Shown: positions 16,349-23,988 of the stretch, piece by piece | How the letters are laid out: each line of letters opens with the position of its first letter | Position numbering within the stretch: position 1 is the first letter of the stretch | From: JBFGJY01 sp041576975 | Lineage (GTDB): Bacteria > Pseudomonadota > Gammaproteobacteria > UBA4575 | Reading direction: 5' to 3' | DNA: 26,815 nucleotides | NCBI GenBank assembly: GCA_041576975.1 | Contig: JBFGJY010000033.1 | Coordinates: forward strand, 1-26,815 | The notes under the pieces: generated by a model | Databases searched by the model: none | What the model saw: only the letters and a program-made list of their open reading frames with translations | What the model was told of the DNA's origin: nothing | Translations under genes and position numbers: made by a program

Positions 16349-16377
16349 ATAGCTTTTCTTCTAAAAGCTATTTTTTT
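16349..16377 (+). terminator. Intrinsic terminator after the M23 peptidase gene
   Basis: A perfect 9-bp inverted repeat, ATAGCTTTT (16349-16357) and AAAAGCTAT (16363-16371), encloses a 5-nt loop (CTTCT) and is followed by six T residues (16372-16377). It lies 44 nt after the peptidase stop. It is the clearest terminator in the window and implies that secA has its own promoter between about 16378 and 16492. Confidence 0.8.
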
Positions 16378-16408
16378 ATAGTAATCACAATTTACTGTAT
16401 TTATCGAC

Positions 16409-16430
16409 TAAGGTCGCCCGCTTCACCTTA
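16409..16430 (+). other. Hairpin in the secA leader
   Basis: TAAGGT (16409-16414) pairs with ACCTTA (16425-16430) around a 10-nt C-rich loop, 62 nt before the secA ATG. It has no T tract. The 115-nt stretch between the terminator and secA has no ATG or GTG before the secA start itself, so there is no SecM-like leader peptide. Any control of secA would have to act through RNA structure or promoter strength. Confidence 0.3.
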
Positions 16431-16492
16431 ATAGCTGTAAGCAAGATTGTAGCTCGTTAATTCAAATTTAGTTTTAGGCACCTATTATCCAT

Positions 16493-19207
16493 ATGTTTGA
16501 CAACGTGACTAAGAAGCTCTTTGGAAGCCGTAATCAACGGTTGCTCAACCACTATAACAAAGTTGTTCAAAAAATTAATGCGCTTGAAGATTCCTATCAA
16601 GCACTTAGTGATCAACTGTTGCAACAAAAAACTCTGGATTTTCGCCAACAGATTGAGAATGGGGCCACCATAGATGAATTATTACCTGAAGCATTTGCGA
16701 CTGTGCGTGAGGCTGCAATCCGTACACTTGGTATGCGCCACTTCGATGTTCAGCTTATAGGTGGCATGGTGTTGCATGATGGAAATATTGCTGAAATGCG
16801 CACTGGTGAGGGCAAGACCTTAGTTGCGACCTTGCCGATATATCTCAATGCATTGAGTGGTAAAGGTGCGCATATTGTTACCGTTAACGACTATCTTGCT
16901 AAACGCGACGCTGAATGGATGGGAGAAATTTACCGCTTTCTTGGGCTGACAGTAGGCGTTGTCACCGGAGGAATGATGCATCAGGAACGTCAACAGGCCT
17001 ATGCAGCTGATATTACTTATGGAACCAATAATGAGTTTGGTTTTGACTACCTGCGTGACAACATGGAATTTTTTGTCGAAGGTTGTGTACAACGCGACTT
17101 GAATTTTGCCGTAGTGGATGAAGTTGACTCTATTCTCATAGATGAAGCACGTACGCCCTTAATTATTTCTGGGCCTACGGGTGAAAGCTCAGAAATGTAC
17201 ATGACGATTAATAAGCTTGTTCCAAAATTAATTAGACAGCAAGAAGAAGATGGGCCAGGTGATTACAGTGTTGATGAAAAAAGCAAACAAATTTTTCTAA
17301 CCGAAGACGGGCATCAACACATTGAGGATTTGTTACTTAAGCAAGGGTTACTAGGGGAAGGCGAATCACTTTATGATGTTGCAAATATTAGTTTATTACA
17401 TCACGTAAATGCGGCATTGCGTGCCAATGTGCTATTTCAGAAAAACGTTGATTACATTATTCAAGATAGTCAAGTAGTAATTGTAGATGAATTTACAGGT
17501 CGAACTATGCCTGGAAGACGTTGGTCTGATGGTTTGCACCAAGCAGTTGAAGCAAAAGAAGGTGTAAAAATACAAAAAGAAAATCAAACACTGGCTTCCA
17601 TTACTTTTCAAAACTATTTTCGTTTGTATAACAAGCTTTCTGGTATGACCGGCACAGCTGATACCGAGGCATTTGAGTTCCAGTCTATTTATGGATTAGA
17701 GGTTGTGGTCATACCTACGCATAAAACGATGATTCGTGATGACATGGGTGATTTGGTGTATCTCACCATGCAAGAAAAATATGACTCGATTATTAACGAT
17801 ATAAAAGAATGTGTGAAACGCGGTCAGCCGGCACTAGTGGGTACCACTTCGATCGAATCTTCTGAACTCATTTCAAATGAACTGCAACGGGCAAAGATTG
17901 AACACCAAGTTCTAAATGCAAAACAGCATGAAAAAGAGTCTCACATCATTGCACAAGCAGGTCGACCAGGCACGGTAACAATTGCGACCAATATGGCAGG
18001 TCGTGGCACGGATATTGTACTCGGCGGCAGTTTAGATGCAGAGTTACAAAAGCTTTCACCTGAAGCCACTGAAATGGATCGTGAAGCCGTTAAAGACGAT
18101 TGGCAATTGCGCCATGACGCAGTTATAAAAGCGGGTGGATTGCACATCATTGGTACCGAGAGGCATGAATCACGCCGTATCGATAATCAATTGCGTGGGC
18201 GTTCTGGCCGACAAGGTGACCCAGGATCAAGTCGTTTTTATCTCTCTATGGAAGACAATTTAATGAGAATTTTTGCTTCCGATAAAGTTCGAGGCTTAAT
18301 GCAAAAGCTCGGTATGGAACAAGGTGAATCGATTGAGCATCCTTGGGTGTCAAAAGCCATTGAAAATGCTCAGCGCAAAGTTGAGGCCCATAATTTCGAT
18401 ATACGCAAACATTTGCTTGAATACGATGATGTTGCTAATGATCAGCGTAAAGTCGTATATGAACAACGACGAGATTTGATGCAAACCGAAGACATATCAG
18501 AAAATCTTACAGCCATACGAGAAGATGTTACCGATAAAATTATCAGCGAGTATCTTCCTTTCGGGAGTATGGAAGAGCAATGGGATATTGATGGCCTTGC
18601 GCAAGCATTTGAGAGTGAATTTGGACTAACTTTTGCGGTGAAGCAATGGCTTGATGAAGAAGATAATGTTGCTGAAGAAGAAGTGCGAGAAAGAATCCAT
18701 CAGCGCGTTGCAAAATTATTTAAAGAAAAAGAGGAGCGAGTGGGTGCAGAAATTATGCGCCGACTTGAAAAAGATATCATGCTTAAGGTGTTGGATAATC
18801 GCTGGAAAGAACATCTGGCTGCTATGGATTACTTACGCCAAGGCATTGGTTTGCGAGGCTATGCGCAAAAAAATCCTAAACAGGAGTATAAAAGAGAGGC
18901 GTTTAATATGTTCCAACAAATGCTGGAACAAATTAAACATGAAGCTATTTCTCTAATCGCCAGAGCAGAATTACCCACACTAGAAGAAATTAAAGCAATC
19001 GAAGCAGCACAACAAGTGCCGGAAAATATAGAGTATCAGCATGCACAGGCTGATGACGTATTGCATCCTCAGCAACAAGTCACGCCACCAGATGAACTAC
19101 CCAAGCAGCAGCCATTCAAACGCACACAAAAAAAACTGGGACGTAATGAACCTTGCTACTGTGGATCTGGTAAAAAGTTTAAACATTGCCACGGTAAATT
19201 AACCTAA
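16493..19207 (+). CDS. secA: SecA, preprotein translocase ATPase
   Basis: Motor ATPase that drives unfolded preproteins through SecYEG. It has 904 residues, the normal length. Walker A MRTGEGKT is at 102-109 and Walker B DEVD at 209-212, followed by the SILIDEARTPLIISGP stretch. The preprotein-binding domain, the TNMAGRGTDIVLGG motif and the helicase motif QLRGRSGRQGDPG are all present. The C-terminal SEC-C zinc motif is intact (C888, C890, C899, H900 in PCYCGSGKKFKHCHG), preceded by a Gln/Pro-rich linker, so SecB or ribosome binding through this tail is likely. It follows the terminator of the M23 gene, and argJ follows after 55 nt without a visible terminator. The start matches the family N-terminus (KLFGSRNQR), although the Shine-Dalgarno sequence is weak. 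Confidence 0.99.
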   Translation: MFDNVTKKLFGSRNQRLLNHYNKVVQKINALEDSYQALSDQLLQQKTLDFRQQIENGATIDELLPEAFATVREAAIRTLGMRHFDVQLIGGMVLHDGNIAEMRTGEGKTLVATLPIYLNALSGKGAHIVTVNDYLAKRDAEWMGEIYRFLGLTVGVVTGGMMHQERQQAYAADITYGTNNEFGFDYLRDNMEFFVEGCVQRDLNFAVVDEVDSILIDEARTPLIISGPTGESSEMYMTINKLVPKLIRQQEEDGPGDYSVDEKSKQIFLTEDGHQHIEDLLLKQGLLGEGESLYDVANISLLHHVNAALRANVLFQKNVDYIIQDSQVVIVDEFTGRTMPGRRWSDGLHQAVEAKEGVKIQKENQTLASITFQNYFRLYNKLSGMTGTADTEAFEFQSIYGLEVVVIPTHKTMIRDDMGDLVYLTMQEKYDSIINDIKECVKRGQPALVGTTSIESSELISNELQRAKIEHQVLNAKQHEKESHIIAQAGRPGTVTIATNMAGRGTDIVLGGSLDAELQKLSPEATEMDREAVKDDWQLRHDAVIKAGGLHIIGTERHESRRIDNQLRGRSGRQGDPGSSRFYLSMEDNLMRIFASDKVRGLMQKLGMEQGESIEHPWVSKAIENAQRKVEAHNFDIRKHLLEYDDVANDQRKVVYEQRRDLMQTEDISENLTAIREDVTDKIISEYLPFGSMEEQWDIDGLAQAFESEFGLTFAVKQWLDEEDNVAEEEVRERIHQRVAKLFKEKEERVGAEIMRRLEKDIMLKVLDNRWKEHLAAMDYLRQGIGLRGYAQKNPKQEYKREAFNMFQQMLEQIKHEAISLIARAELPTLEEIKAIEAAQQVPENIEYQHAQADDVLHPQQQVTPPDELPKQQPFKRTQKKLGRNEPCYCGSGKKFKHCHGKLT

Positions 19208-19262
19208 CTATTTATGCACTTATGATTAGTTAAGCTAAGTTTAATTATAATTTAGTAGTTTT

Positions 19263-20480
19263 ATGGCAATTTCATTAACGTCTCCTACATCATTGCTTCC
19301 TATTAAAGGCATAAGGATTGCAACAGTTGCTGCAGAAATTCGATATAAAAATCGTGACGATGTAATACTTTTTGAGCTTTGCAATAGTGCCCAAACCGCC
19401 GCAGTGTTTACAAGTAATCAATTTTGTGCAGCACCTGTGGTAATTTCTAAACAGCATTTAAATGCCTCACAACCAAAATACTTACTCATCAATTCTGGCA
19501 ATGCGAATGCCGGCTTAGGTGAGCAAGGTTTAACTGATGCTAAAGCCACATGCACAGCATTGGCAGAAGCTTGTGGGTGTGCTAAAGAAAAAATTTTGCC
19601 GTTTTCAACAGGTGTGATAGGTACGCGCTTACCGATAGAGAGAATGATTCAGCACTACCCGCAGTTGCTAAATGACCTAGAAGAAAAATCATGGCTAGAC
19701 GCAGCACAAGCAATTATGACCACCGATACAGAAAGTAAAGGTTTATCTAAACAGATAGATTTGAATGGCCACAAGATTACGCTTACAGGTATTGCTAAAG
19801 GTGCAGGCATGATTCGTCCTAATATGGCTACGATGCTGGCGTTTGTGGCAACTGACTTAAAAGTTAATTCGAAAGTGCTCAATCAAATGATCGCAGATGC
19901 CGTCGATCAGTCTTTTCATTGCATCACGGTTGATGGAGATACGTCGACCAATGACGCCTGTGTACTAATTGCAACTGGACAAGCTGTAATCAGTTTTGAT
20001 GACCTATCAAAGCAGGCTAGAGATGAATTTATTATAACTTTAAATGCTTTATTCTTAAATTTGGCACAGTCAATTATTCGCGATGGTGAAGGAATTACAA
20101 AATTTATCTCGATTAAAGTTGAACAAGCAAAGAATAAAGCCATGGCTCGCGACGTTGCATTCACAATCGCTCATTCACCGTTGGTTAAAACTGCAGCCTT
20201 TGCAAGTGATCCAAATTGGGGTCGAGTATTGGCCGCGGCGGGTCGTGTAGAGGATCACCGCCTAGAGTTCAACAAATTGTCCCTCTTTATTAATGAACTT
20301 CAAGTAATCACAGACGGAGAAATCGCATCTTGTTACACCGAGGAAAAAGGCTGTCACGAAATGAGCAAGGAGGAAATTGAGTTTCGCCTACAACTTGGCT
20401 TGGGCGAAATTTCTGCAAATGTGTGGACAACTGATCTTTCTTATGATTACGTTAAGATCAATGCGGAGTATCGGACCTAA
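19263..20480 (+). CDS. argJ: ArgJ, glutamate N-acetyltransferase / amino-acid acetyltransferase
   Basis: Arginine-pathway enzyme that moves the acetyl group from N-acetylornithine to glutamate, recycling it. Many members also make N-acetylglutamate from acetyl-CoA. It has 405 residues. The self-cleavage motif KGAGMIRPNMATML starts at 179, with cleavage expected between A189 and T190 to give alpha and beta chains; T190 becomes the nucleophile. Other family segments are INSGNANAGLG (76-86), FSTGVIGTRLP, TVDGDTSTND, RDGEGITKF and DPNWGRVLAAAGR. The pathway is inferred to be the cyclic one. Bifunctionality cannot be told from sequence by eye. There is no clear Shine-Dalgarno sequence before the ATG. 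The Nudix gene follows after 14 nt, so co-transcription is likely. Confidence 0.98.
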   Translation: MAISLTSPTSLLPIKGIRIATVAAEIRYKNRDDVILFELCNSAQTAAVFTSNQFCAAPVVISKQHLNASQPKYLLINSGNANAGLGEQGLTDAKATCTALAEACGCAKEKILPFSTGVIGTRLPIERMIQHYPQLLNDLEEKSWLDAAQAIMTTDTESKGLSKQIDLNGHKITLTGIAKGAGMIRPNMATMLAFVATDLKVNSKVLNQMIADAVDQSFHCITVDGDTSTNDACVLIATGQAVISFDDLSKQARDEFIITLNALFLNLAQSIIRDGEGITKFISIKVEQAKNKAMARDVAFTIAHSPLVKTAAFASDPNWGRVLAAAGRVEDHRLEFNKLSLFINELQVITDGEIASCYTEEKGCHEMSKEEIEFRLQLGLGEISANVWTTDLSYDYVKINAEYRT

Positions 20481-20494
20481 TAATACCCATCTTA

Positions 20495-21460
20495 GTGAAA
20501 TTACGCGTATACCAAGATTATATTCATGTCGTAATTGGTATTATCAAAAATACTAAAAATGAAGTTCTTGTCACCAAGAGAAGACGTGATGCTCATTTAG
20601 GTGGATTGTTTGAGTTTCCCGGTGGCAAATTGAAAGCGAATGAAATTCCTAAAGAAGCATTGAGGCGCGAGTTAAATGAGGAACTGAATATCGATTTACA
20701 TCAGTGTTCACCTCTTATTCAAATACCCTATACGTATTCGGATCGTAAAATTTTCTTAGATGTTTATATTGTTGATGATTATTCCGGCTTGCTTACAACC
20801 AATGAAGCACAAGAGTTGCGATGGATGGAAATTACAACATTGAGTAATGCGAAATTTCCGTCAGCAAATCACGGCATTATTCGTGCGTTGCAACTGCCAA
20901 AGATAATTTCAGTCACCCCAAATTTAAGCCAAGATCCTGACAGTTTCTTTCGGTGCTTTAAGAATGTAGTGGCAAATGAAGATATTGAAATCATTCATTT
21001 GCGGTCTCATGAGCTATGTTATTCGAAATATATGCAGTTAGCTGGGCATTGCTTACAATTATGTAAGCAGAATCGCACTAAACTTGTTTTAAATCGTGAA
21101 CCGAAGTGTTTGCAAGAACTCGAGGCTACAGGGTTGCATTTATCCAGTAAGAGATTGTTAGCCGCAAAAGAAAGGCCATTAGGGAAAGATTACTTAGTAA
21201 GTGCTTCATGTCACAACTCTGATGAGGTGCTGCATGCGTCAAAGATAGGTTTAGATTATATTTTTCTAGGCCCAGTTGTGGAAAAACACTTAAGCACGAA
21301 CAATAATCATCTTGGTTGGAATAACTTTGCTGCACTGGTTCAAGAGAGCTTAATCCCAGTTTATGCAATTGGAGGTCTACACGTCGATGACGTGAAGACA
21401 GCCGTCAAACACGGTGGGCAAGGAATTGCTGCAATTCGTGATTTGTGGACAGCGAATTAA
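20495..21460 (+). CDS. Nudix hydrolase fused to a thiamine-phosphate-synthase-like domain
   Basis: A two-domain protein of 321 residues. The N-terminal MutT-like domain (about 8-128) has FEFPGGK at 39-45 and a Nudix box of the form G44-x5-E50-x7-R58-E59-x2-E62-E63, with Asn65 where the consensus has Gly. It probably hydrolyses oxidised or other nucleoside triphosphates such as 8-oxo-dGTP. The C-terminal region (about 130-321) resembles ThiE/TenI: TGLHLSSKRL, VSASCHNSDEVLHASKIGLDYIFLGPV, and VYAIGGL near the end. This fusion is known in gammaproteobacteria, and whether the ThiE-like half is catalytic is uncertain. The start is GTG at 20495 with no good Shine-Dalgarno sequence. It is the last + strand gene and converges on zapD. 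Confidence 0.92.
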   Translation: MKLRVYQDYIHVVIGIIKNTKNEVLVTKRRRDAHLGGLFEFPGGKLKANEIPKEALRRELNEELNIDLHQCSPLIQIPYTYSDRKIFLDVYIVDDYSGLLTTNEAQELRWMEITTLSNAKFPSANHGIIRALQLPKIISVTPNLSQDPDSFFRCFKNVVANEDIEIIHLRSHELCYSKYMQLAGHCLQLCKQNRTKLVLNREPKCLQELEATGLHLSSKRLLAAKERPLGKDYLVSASCHNSDEVLHASKIGLDYIFLGPVVEKHLSTNNNHLGWNNFAALVQESLIPVYAIGGLHVDDVKTAVKHGGQGIAAIRDLWTAN

Positions 21461-21658
21461 GAGTGACCAATAAGAAATAATCTCAAAATGCGTCTCGCAC
21501 ACTGATACTACGTTGAATATTTGCTATCGTGAGAATCTGTTCATCGAAAACACTACGCCTTATCTTATGTACAGGAAGTACTGTATGCCGATTTTGCAGG
21601 AGCATAAATTGGCGAGCACACTTTCTACTATTTTGAGATAGGTTCATGTTTAAATATT
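21461..21658. other. 198-bp gap between convergent genes; no recognisable gene
   Basis: In many relatives the small zinc protein gene yacG sits beside zapD and coaE, but no CxxC-containing frame is seen here. The longest open frame is on the reverse strand, 54 codons from an ATG at 21647 to 21483 (62 codons from a TTG at 21671). It starts MNLSQNSRKCARQF and is basic, with no Shine-Dalgarno sequence and no family I recognise. It is probably not a gene. No strong intrinsic terminator is visible for either convergent transcript; the only stem near the Nudix stop is a 4-bp TGCG/CGCA at about 21488. Confidence 0.5.
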
Positions 21659-22444
21659 TTAAAACGTACAACAGGCTAATTTAAACTCTATGTCTGATTG
21701 AGTTTGTTTGGGACTAGAATTGGGATCGGTTTGCTCTAGGAAGCGAATTGAAAATCGGTGTTTACCTGCACTGCACTCAGGAAATAAATTATTATCCTTA
21801 GTGATACCAATTCGTATCAACTGGTTCGGCTGGCTTGGGTCAAGGCTTTGATCATAGAAGCCTTTGTGTGAACTTTTGTTGGTATATGGCGTGCTCTCTC
21901 TAATCAACTGTAAAACACCAGTCACACCTTCTTGAACAATTTCAAATGGTGCAATCCATTCTATAAGTATTTTGTTGCGTTGTGTAAATGGTTGTGCAAG
22001 CCAGTGGTGATACTCAGGTAAATCAAAATCACACGTACCACCCGGTATCACAGCACGTTGACGAATACCGCTAATGAAATCATTATTCTTTAAATGGCTA
22101 CCTAATTGGCCTCGGAATGTATGTAAACGGTCAAATATAGATTTGTGCTTAGAAAGGATATCTAGTAATTTAGTTGTATTTAATTTTGGTTTATTTGCTA
22201 GCGATTCTAGTGTATCGATCTGTCGTTTGAGTTCTTTTAATAATTCTTGTTTTAAATCGCCTCGTGATACTAAGCTAAGCATCTCTATTAAGCTCATTAA
22301 AGCTGCATGTGTATCTGTAGATTCATCACGTTTAGCGAAAAACTTAAACCGATACGTCAATTGTTCATACCTTAAGAAGGTACGCATACGTTCATTGAGT
22401 GGTTGCTCGTAGCTAATAAAATTTGTATCGAAGCTATTATTCAC
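21659..22444 (-). CDS. zapD: ZapD, Z-ring-associated protein
   Basis: Cytoplasmic protein that binds the FtsZ C-terminal tail and bundles FtsZ filaments. It has 261 residues, near the family's usual 245-260. Recognisable family segments are SYEQPLNERMRTFLRYEQL near the N-terminus, DTHAALMSLIEMLSLVSRGDLKQELLKEL (a long helix), ISGIRQRAVIPGGTCDFDLPEYHHWL in the middle, and an RESTPYTNKSSHKGFYDQSLD stretch near the end. The start is GTG at 22444, overlapping the coaE stop by 4 nt (GTGA), so the two are translationally coupled. Its target FtsZ is encoded on the other strand in the same window and retains the expected C-terminal peptide. It is the last gene of the pil-coaE-zapD block. Confidence 0.95.
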   Translation of the reverse strand: MNNSFDTNFISYEQPLNERMRTFLRYEQLTYRFKFFAKRDESTDTHAALMSLIEMLSLVSRGDLKQELLKELKRQIDTLESLANKPKLNTTKLLDILSKHKSIFDRLHTFRGQLGSHLKNNDFISGIRQRAVIPGGTCDFDLPEYHHWLAQPFTQRNKILIEWIAPFEIVQEGVTGVLQLIRESTPYTNKSSHKGFYDQSLDPSQPNQLIRIGITKDNNLFPECSAGKHRFSIRFLEQTDPNSSPKQTQSDIEFKLACCTF

Positions 22445-23049
22445 GATTTACTGGTGGTTTTACTTATAGCGTTATATTTTTCATGAAGTATAGCAATCTT
22501 TTCCTTGAGGGATTCTATATTGCCATGATTTTCAATAACATCATCTGCTAATTTTATTCGTTCAGATCTGTCAATTTGAGTTGAGATGATAGCTTTAACA
22601 TGTGCTTCATTGCATTGGTCACGCAGCATCACACGTTGAATTTGTTCTTCGACTGTGCAATCCACAACTAAGATGCGATTAATTAAGTCAGTATGCTTTG
22701 TTTCTAATAACAACGGCACTACAATGATGCAGTAATTAGCATCAAGTGATTTTATTTTTAGAGAAATTTCTTTGTAAACTAATGGGTGTAATATTTTTTC
22801 TAATTTATAGCGAGTTTTTGAATCAGAAAAAACAGCTCGTCTTAGTTTGCCACGTTGTAGGACTCGATTCTTGTCAAAAAAATCAGCACCAAGATTTTTG
22901 TATATTGCATCAATGACATGGGAAGTTTGGGATAGCCCTCGCACGATGATATCAGCATCGATGATAGGGATGTTGAAATCTTGATGGAATATATTAGATA
23001 CGACGCTCTTGCCGCTACCAATGCCACCTGTAAGTCCTACCACCAACAT
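22441..23049 (-). CDS. coaE: CoaE, dephospho-CoA kinase
   Basis: Cytoplasmic kinase catalysing the last step of coenzyme A synthesis, phosphorylating the 3'-hydroxyl of dephospho-CoA. It has 202 residues, the normal length. The P-loop GGIGSGKS is at 8-15, PIIDADIIVRGL at about 29-40 contains the conserved Asp, and LEKILHPLVYKEI and VVPLLLET follow. The lid region shows QIQRVMLRDQC, and ADDVIENHG comes near the C-terminus. The start is ATG at 23049, 22 nt downstream of the pilD stop. Its stop overlaps zapD. Linkage with pilD and zapD is common in beta- and gammaproteobacteria. Confidence 0.97.
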   Translation of the reverse strand: MLVVGLTGGIGSGKSVVSNIFHQDFNIPIIDADIIVRGLSQTSHVIDAIYKNLGADFFDKNRVLQRGKLRRAVFSDSKTRYKLEKILHPLVYKEISLKIKSLDANYCIIVVPLLLETKHTDLINRILVVDCTVEEQIQRVMLRDQCNEAHVKAIISTQIDRSERIKLADDVIENHGNIESLKEKIAILHEKYNAISKTTSKS

Positions 23050-23071
23050 AATTCAACAATATTGGTTAGAC

Positions 23072-23956
23072 TTATGTAGTTTTAGTTATGTAAAATCCCA
23101 TTAGTTGATCACCGTACATCATTGCAATCCACCCCGCTACCGCAAGATAGGGGCCAAACGGGATGGGTTTACTGCGTTCCTGCAATTTTGTCATGATCAT
23201 AGTAATCCCTATGATCGCACCTACGGCAGATGATAATAAGATGATTAAAGGCAGTAATTGCCACCCCAACCAAGCACCAAGTGCCGCTAGTAATTTAAAA
23301 TCCCCATAGCCCATCCCTTCTTTTCCAGTGATTAATTTAAATATGTGAAATACTAGCCATAAAGAGATGTAGCCAAATATCGCGCCCAGTACACTAGATG
23401 TTAGATCGGTGTAGGTTAAAAAGATATTCAAAAAAATGCCTAGCCAAAGCAGTGGCAAAGTCATATTGTCGGGTAAATATTGTGTCTTTATATCAATTCC
23501 ACTTAGGGCAATTAAGTACCAAGTAAAAATTACAGCACCAAATGATTGAATATTTAAGCCGAACCTCCAAACGACAAAGGTAGTAAGGATTGCAGTAAAA
23601 AGTTCGACAAAGGGATATTGCAGCGAAATTTTTACACCACAGTTACTACATTTTCCTTTTAGAATTAAGTAACTAATAATCGGAATATTTTCAATTGCCT
23701 TGACTTGATGATTGCATGATGGACAGTGAGATCTTGGTACCCACAAATTATACTTTGAGATAGGAGGATTGTTGCTGTTAAGGGTAAGAAGTTCTTTGCA
23801 ATCCGCTTTCCATTGACGTTCTAACATCAACGGCACTCGGTGAATTACGACGTTTAAAAAACTGCCTAGAAAAGAACCAATAAAAAAGCTGTAGATTAAT
23901 AACAATAGCAAGTTATCGGTAAGATAACTAAAAAGATAAATACTGGGGTCATCCAA
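23072..23956 (-). CDS. pilD: PilD, type IV prepilin peptidase / N-methyltransferase
   Basis: Integral membrane A24 aspartic peptidase that cleaves and N-methylates type IV prepilins and type II secretion pseudopilins. It has 294 residues with about eight hydrophobic segments. GSFLNVVIHRVPLMLERQW (31-49) is the family N-terminus. The zinc-type tetracysteine cluster is intact (C78, C81, C103, C106), as are the catalytic aspartates D155 (SGID) and D219 (GMGYGD); all are six residues beyond the P. aeruginosa PilD positions. The start must be TTG at 23956: an in-frame TAA lies two codons upstream, and no ATG or GTG precedes the conserved N-terminus. It follows pilC after 32 nt. Confidence 0.96.
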   Translation of the reverse strand: MDDPSIYLFSYLTDNLLLLLIYSFFIGSFLGSFLNVVIHRVPLMLERQWKADCKELLTLNSNNPPISKYNLWVPRSHCPSCNHQVKAIENIPIISYLILKGKCSNCGVKISLQYPFVELFTAILTTFVVWRFGLNIQSFGAVIFTWYLIALSGIDIKTQYLPDNMTLPLLWLGIFLNIFLTYTDLTSSVLGAIFGYISLWLVFHIFKLITGKEGMGYGDFKLLAALGAWLGWQLLPLIILLSSAVGAIIGITMIMTKLQERSKPIPFGPYLAVAGWIAMMYGDQLMGFYITKTT

Positions 23957-23988
23957 GATTTACTTCAGCAAAGGGCTTAAATTTAAAG

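Noticed and set aside
16483..16488. TATTAT as a -10 box for secA
   Set aside because: It ends only 4 nt before the ATG, which would make a leaderless mRNA, and no good -35 box lies at the right distance.
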